Positions 37,835 through 48,797 of a stretch of 64,000 bases of DNA are shown here, in pieces. Both the position numbers and the translations under genes were made by a program. Location of the stretch: positions 67,984,100-68,048,099 of the forward strand of contig NW_026262712.1 in the NCBI RefSeq assembly GCF_021869535.1. The letters run 5' to 3'. The notes under the pieces were generated by a model that made no database searches, was not told the DNA's origin, and saw only the letters and a program-made list of their open reading frames with translations. The DNA is from Mytilus californianus. Its lineage: Eukaryota; Mollusca; Bivalvia; Mytilida; Mytilidae. Every line of letters begins with the position of its first letter. Position 1 is the first letter of the stretch.

Positions 37835-40350
37835 TTGTTAAAATATACTTTGTCACTTTTTTGGTCTTTTGGAAGATGTTGTTTGTGCTGTATTTAGACC
37901 CCTTTACCAAGAAATTTGTTTTGCATGCACACGTATAAAAATTGCGGTTTTGATCCAACGCAATCATAGGTTTGAATGTTGTTTTCAATTTAGACTTGTT
38001 TATATTGTTTCGTTTGAGCTTGTATTATATTTGCCTTCGGGTTTATATGATCCGTTCATCCTATTTCGACTCTTCAAAATTCAAGAGTCTATCCAAAATT
38101 GAGGTAAATTATATGGTCTTCCAAATACCGTTTCGATTCCTAACATCACTGAAGTGACATTATTTGTCGAAATCCGGATATGGTGTACTAATTTTTGCAC
38201 CTTTTGTTTGCGGTATACCATCTTATCGCAAGTTAATTGTTTTCTGTTTGATATTAAATTAATATTTCAGATCTATTTTGTTTCATCTGGCGATCATTTT
38301 ATTTGGCAATCGCCAATAGCAGTCAGCAGGGTTTAAGAACATCCGTTGTTCGACCTGCTAGTCAAATGCGTTTTGTTAAAATATACTTTGTCACTTCTTT
38401 TGGTCTTTTGGACACACGTATAAAAAACGCAATTTTTATACGTGTGCATGCAAAACAAATTTCTTGGTAGAGGGGTCTAAATACAGCACAAACAACATTT
38501 TCCAAAAGACCAAATGAGTGAAAAAGTATATTTTAACAAAACGCATTTGACTAGCAGGTCGAACAACTGAAATTCTTAAACCCTGCTGACTGCCATTGGC
38601 GATTGCCAAATAAACGGATCACAAGATGTAACAAAATAGATCTTATTATTAATTTATTACAAAACAGAAAACACTAAACTTGCGGAAAAGATGGTATACC
38701 GCAAACATGAGGTGCAAAAATTTGAACACCATATCCGGATTTCGACAATTAATGTATCTTCAGTGATGTTAGGAATCGAAACGGTATTTGGAAGGCCATA
38801 TAATTTACCTGAATTTAGGATAGACTCTTGAATTTGAAAGAGTCAAAATAGGATGAACGGATCATATAAACCCAAAGGCAAATATAATACAAGCCCAAAC
38901 GACAAAATATAAACAAGTCTAAATTGAAAACAACGTTCAAACCTATGATTGCGTTGGATAAAAACCGCAATTTTTATACGTGTGCATGCAAAACAAATTT
39001 CTTGGTAGAGGAGTCTAAATACAGCACAAACAACATTTTCCAAAAGACCAAATGAGATACAAAGTATATTTTAACAAAACGCATTTGACTAGCAGGTCGA
39101 ACAATGGACGTTCTTAAACCCTGCTGACTGCTATTGGCGATTGCCAAATAAAATGATCACCAGATGTAACAAAATGGATCTTAAATATTAATTTAATATC
39201 AAACAGAAAACAATAAACATGCGGAAAAGATGATATACCGCAAACAAAAGGTGCAAATATTAGTACACCATATCCGGATTCCGACAATTAATGTCTCTTC
39301 AGTGATGTTAAGAATCGAAACGGTATTTGGAAGGCCATATAAATAACCTCAATTTTGGATAGACTCTTGAATTTTGAAGAGTCGAAATAGGATGAACGGA
39401 TCATATAAACCCAAAGGCAAATATAATACAAGCTCAAACGAAAAAATAAAAACAAGTCTAAATTGAAAACAACGTTCAAACCTATGATTGCGTTGGATAA
39501 AAACCGCAATTTTTATACGTGTGCATGCAAAACAAATTTCTTGGTAGAGGGGTCTAAATACAGCACAAACAACATTTTCCAAAAGACCAAATGAGTGAAA
39601 AAGTATATTTTAACAAAACGCATTTGACTAGCAGTTCGAACAACTGATGTTCTTTAACCTACTGACTGCCATTGGCGATTGCCAAATAAACAGATCACAA
39701 GATGTAACAAAATAGATCTTATTATTAATTTATTACCAATCAGAAAACAATTAACTTGCGGAAAAGATGGTATACCGCAAACATGAGGTGCAAAAATTTG
39801 TACACCATATCCGGATTTCGACAATTAATGTCTCTTCAGTGATGTTAGGAATCGAAACGGTATTTGGAAGACCATATAATTTACCTGAATTTAGGATAGA
39901 CTCTTGCATTTTGAAAGAGTCAAAATAGGATGAACGGATCATATAAACCCGAAGGCAAATATAATACCAGCCCAAACGAAAAAATATAAAAAAGTCTAAA
40001 TTGAAAACAACGTTCAAACCTATGATTGCGTTGGATAAAAACCGCAATTTTTATACGTGTGCATGCAAAACAAATTTCTTGGTAGAGGGGTCTAAATACA
40101 GCACAAACAACATTTTCCAAAAGACCAAATGAGTGAAAAAGTATATTTTAACAAAACGCATTTGACTAGCAGGTCGAACAATGGATGTTCTTAAACCCTG
40201 CTGACTGTCATGGCGATTGCCAATTAAACGGATCACCAGATGTAACAAAATGGATATTAAATATTAATTTAAAAACAAACAGTAAACAATAAACTTGCGG
40301 AAAAGATGGTATACCGCAAACATGAGGTGCAAAAATTTGTACATCATATC
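37835..40350. repeat. 538-bp tandem array with an inverted first copy
   Basis: CGCAATTTTTATACGTGTGC recurs at 38428, 38966, 39505 and 40043 (spacing 538-539). One further copy at 37835-38410 lies in the opposite direction. The junction is a perfect hairpin: CACACGTATAAAAA (38413-38426), a 6-nt loop, and its inverse (38433-38446). Each unit contains CGACAATTAATGTCTCTTCA, also present near 41496. The last unit stops near 40350. Open frames inside follow the repeat and are not genes. Confidence 0.92.
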
Positions 40351-40984
40351 CATGTTTATATATAGATGTTCAGGAGGGATATTTGCGAAAAACACCACTC
40401 TTGAAACGAAATTTCGGCTCAGGATGCTATAGCTACTTAATAACACCGAATATCAATAGAAATGATTCAGTTAAAAGTTCGGAATCTAATTCTATCAAAA
40501 TTTCGTAAAAAGACGTTAGCATAACAGTCACATTTTAATCGTCCCCGTGAAGGATAAAAAATACATATACTCTTTGGCAAATACCACGACAGAGACAGTA
40601 AAAAGGCATATCATTGTACATATATACAGGCAATGGTGAAATATGAAGATCCTTCATCTGACTGAAAAAAATAAAGAAGAAAAATGCACTTGATTGCAAC
40701 CATTCAAAATTGAGGATACTTATTTTTAATTATGATATGAACAGAAATAGCCGATTCTAAAAAAAGAAAATGCCAAAATTAATAATTGGGTTTGTCATGT
40801 GTGCATTTGCCTTAGTAAAATATCAACATATTTTTTAATCCGCTTTGTTGAAAAACAGTTATGTTTTAAAATTTCAATTTAAAGTTTTGCAGATTCAGTA
40901 ACAAACATTAAACAACTTTAGAAAAAAATTGTTCAGAGAACAATTGGAGGTCTTTCCACATTAAATATCTAAACAATTAATAAG

Positions 40985-41345
40985 AAGCTACTTCGGTTTA
41001 CTCAAAGTTACTATATCGTAAAGTCATAGGTTTCTTCTTATGGATTAAAAAAACATATGGTTTCTTCCTTTTGTCTGAACTGATGGAGATAATTTGCTAC
41101 TTCCGGTTTAGAAAATGTGACTTCTGTCCTCATATGATAGCTTTATTTACGTTGATTCCAAAAAATATATGGTTTCTATATACTTTTGCCTAAAATAAAG
41201 GAGAAAGTTAGCTACTTTTGGTTTATAGAAGGTCACTTCCGGTCACTAATGATGGATTTATATGGTTTTAAGTACTTTATATGAAAAAAGTGCAACAATT
41301 GCTACTTCTGATTACTCAAGGTCACTCCTGGTTGACATTTTACAT
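40985..41345 (+). repeat. Minisatellite, about 107-bp units (GCTACTTCCGGTTT)
   Basis: GCTACTT(C)CGGTTTA-like blocks recur near 40988, 41095, 41210 and 41300. The same unit, inverted, forms the short array at 59.2-59.44 kb. Non-coding. Confidence 0.7.
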
Positions 41346-41489
41346 ATGTCATCCAACATTTTGCTAAGAACCTTATGGCTTTATTACATACCAAGTTGAA
41401 GTAATAATCAATTAACCTTAAATTAAAGCATTTCAGGGGCAATAACTCCTATAATAACATAAACGGTATTATTTTTTCTGCACCAGCTT

Positions 41490-41840
41490 CGCATTTTCGA
41501 CAATCAATGTCTCTTCAGTGATGATCGAGGCAAAAATATTTGAAAATCCAAAGCTCATTAAAAGGATGGAGTGCTATAAACCAAAAAGGACAAAACGTAT
41601 AGCGAAAACCGGGCAAGGAATCAGAGCTTTGAATGAGGGAGATACATTCCTTAACTTTAAATAATGTCAAAAAATTTGTAACAGCAAATTTTAATAACAC
41701 AAAATCCGTATTTTCATGCCAGTATCGAAGTACTGGCTACTGGGATGGTGATACCCTCACGGACTATCAGTCCACCAGCAGAGGCATCGACCCAGTGGTA
41801 GTAATAACATACACGGCACCAGAAGATTTCATTGGATAGT
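41490..41840 (-). repeat. Dispersed bivalve repeat, arm B
   Basis: Opens with CGACAATCAATGTCTCTTCA, also found in every 538-bp unit, and continues to CCAGTATCGAAGTACTGGCT and CCACCAGCAGAGGCATCGAC, which I recognise as a common mussel repeat. The short frame at 41633-41839 is part of this repeat rather than a gene. Confidence 0.6.
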
Positions 41841-41929
41841 TTCAGACCATATGTGTCATATCTTCATCACAATAAAGCAAACATTTTGCACTAGTTCTTT
41901 TATATATTTTCTAAAAGTGTCAGAGGAGA

Positions 41930-42600
41930 TCATAAAACAAGCAAAACTCAAAATCTAGAACATGACCTTAACGTTTGACCTCGACATCATTTTGTAAGAT
42001 AGAACCCAAGGACCCCAAATAAAAAACTAGGTTAATATGGCTTACGGTTTATGAGTTGCAAAGACATAGCGACAAATTTATTTGGTAAAGGTAGATAACT
42101 CCTATAAGATGTCAATGGATCGCTTCGATCCAAATCAGCCAAACATTTCTTAAAATGTAACGAAATGTAAAAAGAATTTTGTCGTTATCTTTTTTTTTTG
42201 GTTACGGAGAAGATACAATAACAAGAAACAAAGTGTTTGGGGAAATAACTCGCACAATGAAAAGTTTCGGCTAAACAAAATGAGTTTCAAAAGCGCAATT
42301 ATTGTTCGATATAATATCCAAAATATCTAAGCGACATCTTGAGAAACCAATTTATACCGCAAGAAAAGGGTTTAGAGGAAACAGAAAAAAATAATTTGGG
42401 TTGATAACTCCAATAAGACGTCACATCTGGATCGCATCGATCCAAATCAGCCTAAACTTCCTGATGATGTAATGCATGCAAAAACAAACAAAAGCCAAAA
42501 TTGAAAACATGACCTTGACCCTGACCTCATTTCTAAGTTAGGACCCAAGAACCTCAAATAAAAAGGCACTTTTTCATTAAATTAGTGTGGAAATTGAATA
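41930..42600 (+). repeat. Diverged duplicated repeat (GGATCGCTTCGATCCAAATC)
   Basis: Blocks GGATCGC(T/A)TCGATCCAAATC near 42118 and 42430, AACTCC(T/A)ATAAGA, and GACCTCNNCATCATTT/ GACCTCATTT with GAACCCAAGGACCC near 41963-42010 and 42510-42555 appear twice. Non-coding. Confidence 0.6.
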
Positions 42601-43539
42601 AGGGACGGAAATAAAATTTCAGAATTCTATTTTGTGTATTTTTGAAAAAGTGATCATGCTTTGAGCATCGACTTCATCAACTTTATATTGACCTAATATC
42701 TGTGGTCAATAGTCAGACAAAAAGATGTTTTGCCGTACCACTTTTAAGGCCATTGCTACTAAAGCATTTTTTTTTCAAACAGGGACTCGTCTATTAAGAT
42801 GGAAACTATGTATTAGCGTTTCTGAACTAGTCGTTAAGATGAGATTGCGGAGCAAATGATATTGTTTTTATTTTAGACCAAAGAAGTATATAAAAAAGGT
42901 AAAGACGAAAGAGGGTTTTTACTGGTAATAAACTTTGAGTTTGCAGGAAGGAAAGACGAGAGGACAGGTACGTTGAAAATTTGCTCTCTGAATTTTTATT
43001 TCAAAACTGACGTTAGAAGAACCAAATTTGGATAATTTTCTGAACAACCTTAAACCTAGTGCTGCATCTAAAATATTCATAGATGCTTGATATCATTGTT
43101 TGCATGACCACTTACACATTTCGATCATCTTTGTTTTGTCTATTTTGTTTTATTTATGTTTTCTGCTCTCAAAGAAAGCACAAATGGTTAAGCTCAGTTA
43201 AATACTAAAAAAAGCATCATGTCTGATATCATTGCATACAGTTGTTTTTATTTCCATTAATAGTTGTGTTCCTCAATTTGAGGCAAAATAGGGCATTGAC
43301 CCAATTCTAGTCGCTTATAGATATATATATATATTTAGAATCAGTGTTAATAATTACGATATGAATTGAAAGTTTTTGTTAAGTAAAGAAGAAGTAAAGT
43401 CCCCATTTTCATAAAGGTATTATAATATATCTGTTTGATTTAATCAGTGTAAGATAAGTTATCTTCTTTAATTGATAATTTTAACCTAAAGATAATGTTG
43501 TTTTTCTTCTTTATTCTATAGCTAATACCAGCATTGTTA
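42601..43539. other. Non-genic spacer
   Basis: Nothing supported except a TA run at 43320-43335. Confidence 0.5.
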
Positions 43540-44029
43540 TTCCCGCTGCGGCGGAGGGGGCATTAAGTGTTACCCTTGTCCGTCCTAAAATTGGTTTCCG
43601 TTCTCTAACTATTTTGCCTCAACAAAATGTTATGAAACTTATCTGAGACTACTATAACACAGAGATTGGTCACTCGCGATTTCGCAATAAGACCGTGACT
43701 ACTGGTAAAGTTGACAACGTTATTTTAATGTAGTTTCGTATGAACAGCTAGGAACTTCAATTTCGTATCTAACCGTAGCAGACGACACATAACCACTGTT
43801 CCCGCTTTCACATAATCAGTATCGGGTATTATTCTCTTTAAAAACAAAGCAAAATATTTTTTATCTATCAATTGCAGTTATCACTATTCATTTGAAAATG
43901 GTTTTTTTAATTACTTTAGTTTTTTCCGTTATGCGACTCTTGAAAATGTGAATGAATCTGAATGTGTATAGTTTAATCTCATTAATCTTACATAATGTTT
44001 TACTGACAACTTGTGATGACAGGTAATTT

Positions 44030-44460
44030 CAAAACTATGGGAGATAAATTTTAAGTTCACAGCTGGGTACCCAAGATACACGAAGGCTCCGTTTATTGTA
44101 GTAAACATTTATCAGGGTGTGGATGGCGATTTACAAAATAGAGAATAATTGGCAAAAATTATAAAGAAAAGAGAAAATGGACCAACAAAATAAAGAATAG
44201 AGAATATTGAGGTGCTAAAATGTAAAGAATAGAGAATAATGGACTAAAAGTATAAAGAATAGAGAACAATAGCCTAAAAATTAAAGAATACAGAAATGAA
44301 GGACCCCATCAAGACTCTCCTTTATTTCATACCTTTATTTTCATACCTTATTTCATAGTTTCAAAAGCAAGATTGATTTTGATTTCACAGCTGGGTGATC
44401 AGGATACATGAAGGCTTCGTTTATTGTAGAAAAACTTGTCAAATATCGTCGGTGCACTAG
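44030..44460. repeat. AAAGAATAGAGAATAA minisatellite with flanking duplicated block
   Basis: Between 44130 and 44300 an imperfect unit of about 36 bp (AAAGAATAGAGAATAATGG) repeats four to five times. It is flanked by two copies of TTCACAGCTGGGT..GAAGGCT(C/T)CGTTTATTGTAG near 44055 and 44387. Confidence 0.8.
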
Positions 44461-45343
44461 TTTATTCGCTGTGAATATGATTAAGATACATGCAATCATC
44501 TGAATTTTTTCTTTGAAATTTTTTGGCTTTTAATCAATGATTGTTTCAATTTAAACAGATCTTTAACGAAAAAAAAAAAAAAAAAGATTTGATAATGCAG
44601 TAGTTGCCGAATTCGTTTTCTATTTTAATGTTTATTACTTATCCCAAAAAGAAAGATTTGTAGTGTATTAGATTTGGTAATTATGCAAGAATCTCAAAGT
44701 TATAGAAATGTGACAAAACTTAAATCCAAAGTTTTCCCAACGTGATTTTTATTTGTTAACCAATTCTTTCAGAGCTTCCGTCTGACCCCCCTTTTTTTCT
44801 GTTTTATTTCAATCTTTGCATATTTCGTTAATGAAAAAGGGGAGGTTTTTTCCCTAATCAAATTATTTTTTAACGAAATAATTTAATGAGGATGTTTTTT
44901 GGTATGATAATTAATATATATATATATATATATTGCTGAGAGTTTGTGACAATACCTATTCTTCAGTTTCCGTGGTCATTTAAGAAAAAAGCAAAGCCTA
45001 ATCATTTCCTTCTTGCAATATATGTATGCCCATGATATATTCGTGGACAAAAGACACGTCACGTGTACATTAAACATATAATGCAAAGTTTGTTTCTCAT
45101 ATGAAATATAAAGATACTATACCATGTTTTCCTCAAATCCACATTTATAACGAAATGCTTAAAAACAAGAGTTATTGCCTCAAACCAAATCAACCGTTGT
45201 GACTTGAAATCTATTTTGAGGACAACTGTTTCAATTTATTCAATTAAAAAAGTCCGTTGATGGAGAATTATCAAATTTCAATTTCAAGCCAGAAATGAGT
45301 CACAAATGAAACGTGAATTAAACAAAATTCCCTTTTAAACGGC

Positions 45344-45685
45344 AAATTGGTATTTCACATGTTTATAAATTTTACATCACCGTAGAAGATTATAATTATA
45401 GACTGCATAAATATTATCCAGGAAACCAAATATTAGTCTGAATTTTTTCCATTAACAATACAAATTGACCTGTAAAACCTCATGTTCTGTATTATGCACC
45501 TTGACTGGTGTACGTCTACTTCAGGGGAACTCTAATGTAGACAAATTGGTATTTCATATAAATACAAATTTTACATCACTGCATAGTATTAACACTAAAG
45601 AATGCAGTAATACTATCCAGGAAACCAAATATTAGTCTGATTTTTTCCCATTAACCATACAAATTGACCTGTAAGACCTACAGTA
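45344..45685. repeat. 200-bp tandem duplication
   Basis: Two copies (about 45344-45480 and 45542-45680) share AAATTGGTATTTCA, ATCCAGGAAACCAAATATTA and CAAATTGACCTGTAA in order. Confidence 0.85.
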
Positions 45686-45689
45686 TTTT

Positions 45690-45785
45690 CTCTTCCGTAG
45701 TCAACAATGGCGGATCGATGCCTTCTTGTCAATCATTTCGCGTCACGTGCACGTGACGGAGTCACGTGATCGTAGGCATCGTTTT
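45690..45785. promoter_or_regulatory. Palindromic E-box cluster with ETS/YY1-like sites
   Basis: An 18-bp perfect palindrome CGTCACGTGCACGTGACG (45741-45758) contains two abutting CACGTG E-boxes; a third is at 45763-45768. They are framed by CGATGCCT (45716-45723) and its inverse AGGCATCG (45774-45781). CTTCCG at about 45691 and AACAATGGCGG at about 45704 resemble ETS and YY1 sites. It looks like a TATA-less promoter core or a bHLH/TFEB-type control site, but no first exon is visible and it lies inside an inverted-repeat element. Confidence 0.35.
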
Positions 45786-46269
45786 AATTACAATTTGACT
45801 AGGCAGTACGGAAAGTGACCAATCTCTGTTTTATAGTAGTCTCAGAAGGTATACACAATGCTTATTACTACAAAACACAGATCAAGTTAAAATTTGGATG
45901 GCGTCACTTTTACCGTTCTCGAGTAATGCCCCTTTTTAACGGGCATCATCTGTGTCCCATGGAAACATTCTCCATTTATTTTATTTGAAGACGAAAAAAA
46001 GACATTCATTAAGTTCTTAAAGGGCATTAGCTACGAGATATATAAAAAATCAAAATTTTTATTTTTTTTATTCAATCATTAATGAAAGTGATATAGTAAA
46101 ATAATTCGCTTTTAGCATTCAATTTGGTTCAATTTTGTCAAAATAAGCTAGGAAACATCTCTGATGAATTATTTACTTGCAAGAGAGTGATTCTACCACA
46201 TAGAATCCGTATTCATGTGACCTTCAATTTAATCTCTTAGCTGGAGAGTGGTAGGCATGTATTCGGCTA

Positions 46270-46375
46270 TTAAAAGGAAGAGAATGTCAACATAATGGTT
46301 TACTTTTATGAATTAAGACTTGGATGGAGAGTTGTCTCATTGGCACTCATACCACATCTTCTTATATCTATTGAA
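46270..46375 (+). repeat. Dispersed bivalve repeat, 3' end fragment
   Basis: TTGGATGGAGAGTTGTCTCA and CTTCTTATATCTAT match the 3' end of the copy at 28790-29125. It lies about 560 bp upstream of the first visible caspase exon. Confidence 0.75.
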
Positions 46376-46937
46376 AGTGAAACAAGGATGAACCATTTGG
46401 GTGACTGTTTGAACCACAAAAAAATCATTCTTATACAGGTAAAAACGATGATAAACATAGTTTTTAACCTACGATATGAAATCAGACAGACCTAGAAAAA
46501 GCCAATTGCACATGGTCGCTTTCTGTTTATATTCATTTTCTTGTTTATATCGGGTTATATGACCGTCGGCAGTCTTCGGATAGTCTCGATAGTTAATTAC
46601 ATGACGTCTAGACAAAAATACACACGAAATATTGATACATATTATCGAGTCCATGTATTGTTAATTGTTTGTTTTAGACTTTTTGTAATTTGGATATACG
46701 TTTTAGTATGTTATAAATCAAATATGAAAATTTGAATCAAAACGGTGAACATGAATTTGACAGGTGATGCCTTTTTAATCTGGCTACTTTATAGTACATC
46801 GGTTCAAAAGATCCTTCAAGCATCAATTGAAAATGAGGGTACTCTTTGCTTTTAACAGGCAAAAAAAAAAAAGAAGACACAAAACATGATTTAGTATCAC
46901 ACACCATATCTAAAGTTTAAAGGCTCCTGTTTTATAG

Positions 46938-47125
46938 GTTCTCAAAAAGATGTCGATGATTTGAAAACTTTCTTCGAAACACTGAAGTATCATGTGGAAT
47001 GTCGGTCAGATATATCAAAAGAAGAGCTGGAAGAGTGCCTAAAGGATATAAGAGACACGTACCTTATTGCAGATGCTGACAAATATTACTCTTTTTTCTG
47101 TATTGTTATGAGTCATGGCAACGCT
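46938..47125 (+). CDS. Caspase, p20 exon with the catalytic His
   Basis: First of three linked caspase exons. It follows the acceptor TTTTATAG and ends at GCT before GTAAGT, phase 1 in and phase 0 out. The reading is G-SQKDVDDLKTFFETLKY, a basic-acidic helix SKEELEECLKDIRD, then YYSFFCIVMSHGNA. GSxxD is the usual start after the RxG motif, and SHG carries the catalytic His. Caspases cut proteins after Asp and drive apoptosis or inflammation; bivalves have many. The Arg that binds the substrate Asp would be in the preceding exon, which was not found. The frame enters in the middle of a Gly codon, so no start codon is expected here. Confidence 0.9.
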
Positions 47126-48797
47126 GTAAGTTTATTTCATGACATCGTTTATTTTTTCTCCCTTTGATGTATACTATACATATTTAATTGTTTTATTGTT
47201 TGATTCCATAACAACGGAAGCCAGTATGCATTTACAAAGAAGTGTGAATTATGTTCTCACTGATGTGACGGCATGGTAATTACATTATCATCCTTTACGA
47301 TGCACAAAACATAGCTGATCTGAAAGATATACCATCCTACTTGCCATTATATATCATGTACTGTGCGGAACTAGCCAATTGTTTTCGGAAATCCAATTCT
47401 GAGAAAATGCATCTACAGCTTCAGAATCAGGATTCCTGAACAAAGAATTAAATCAAGCTATCTTCTTATTGTAATAGTTAGCAAAACAATAAATTGTCCC
47501 AACATTTCATCTATAAATCAAAACAATTCCAGAGAAACACAATCTTGGTGATTTATCATTTTGCTGATATAATCCACTTTTGTTTTTTTGACCTGGGTAC
47601 CCATTGTATATCTATAGAAATACATTAAAGAATACATATAGATTAAATTTTGACTATTTTAACGCAATTTTGATAATCTGTACACCACTTAAGAGTTTCA
47701 CCTTTCAATGTAATTTTGTATGATCTTCAAGCAAGTTCAATAGCTCTCAGTTTTTTCAATGTAGAACTTTGTATTATTTGCTATATTATTAGCCATTTTG
47801 TGGAAAAGCTTTGAACCTACCTCAACAATAAAGGTGCCCGCTAGCGTCTGAATAAATTACTACCGAAGAGCAACTATAAGCAGACAAATGTCTGCTGTTA
47901 AGAGTCGTAAAATTTTCTAACTTGTTCTTTTCCAACTATTCCTAATTACCAAGCAGATATCCAGTTGAAATTAACAAAAAGAAAAGGAACTCTTTATTAC
48001 AGAAGGTAAAAAAGGCCAAGTTGGTATATTTGAATTGTTTACATCTGTTTCTACGGGCTTTAAAAGTTTAATGTAAGTGCACAATTTAGGACTTTTTGCA
48101 TCTTACATTCTTGTTTTTACTTAAATTATAGTATAGTACTTCGAGATATTTGTAAACTTTTAAATTAAAGACAAATTTTCACGAAGCAGTCGACTGTGGT
48201 AGGAACAAAAACATGTGGACCTTTATTGTGCATAGGCATAAATTCCGCCAAAAAAAACAAAAAAAAAATCCACAGAAAGATAAAATAATTATCCTTTTAA
48301 AGCATTAATTTGCATCTCTACCCCTAGCGACAGTTTTTTTGTGAAAAAATCATCCTAAAAATGGACAATAATCTCTTCAAAAAGGGAAAGTCGAGTACAC
48401 CTTTTAATATTCAGGCGTCTTTGAGTTGACTGTTTTGTCTTGAAAAAAGAAAAAGCTAAAATATTTGAGACATCATCTTGCTTCAGATTCTATTGTTTTT
48501 ATATATTAAGGCTACATGTTGATATGATAACATTAAAATTCACAGTACTAAAAAATTAAATATATAGGTCATTAGACAAGTGAAATACCTTTCTAATGAG
48601 CCATAATAATAGAGTAGGTGTGTTTGTATAACAAATTTTGACTAAAAGTACTTGACGACAGACTTTACAAGTGGATCTTAAAAATGCATAACTTCAAAAA
48701 ATTTTTAAGGTTTTGTGTTTGGTATCTAGGATAATAAGTCTTCAGCCTCTGAAAATATTTAGTCTGCCCTTCCACGAAATATTTAATTAGACTTTTT
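47126..48797. other. Caspase intron, first part
   Basis: Begins GTAAGT. A+T-rich with no supported gene. The intron (47126-53570) also houses a tandem-cored element and a DIRS-like relic. Confidence 0.7.

Larger units (their letters stand above)
43540..45960. repeat. Element or fold-back bounded by a 33-bp inverted repeat
   Basis: The 33 bp at 43642-43674 and the inverse at 45814-45846 match in 32 of 33 positions, 2.1 kb apart. The left arm is preceded by a G+C-rich block (CCCGCTGCGGCGGAGGGGGC at about 43542). No transposase lies between the arms; the inside holds a 36-bp minisatellite, a 200-bp duplication and an E-box palindrome. The element type is unknown. Confidence 0.6.

Noticed and set aside
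37869-40120. Repeated 66-98-codon frames containing FACTRIKIAVFIQRNHRF
   Set aside because: They follow the 538-bp units and change with unit drift; no start context, no domain.
41633-41839. 68-codon frame ending VVVITYTAPEDFIG
   Set aside because: Lies within a dispersed bivalve repeat I recognise (CCAGTATCGAAGTACTGG ... CATCGACCCAGTGG).
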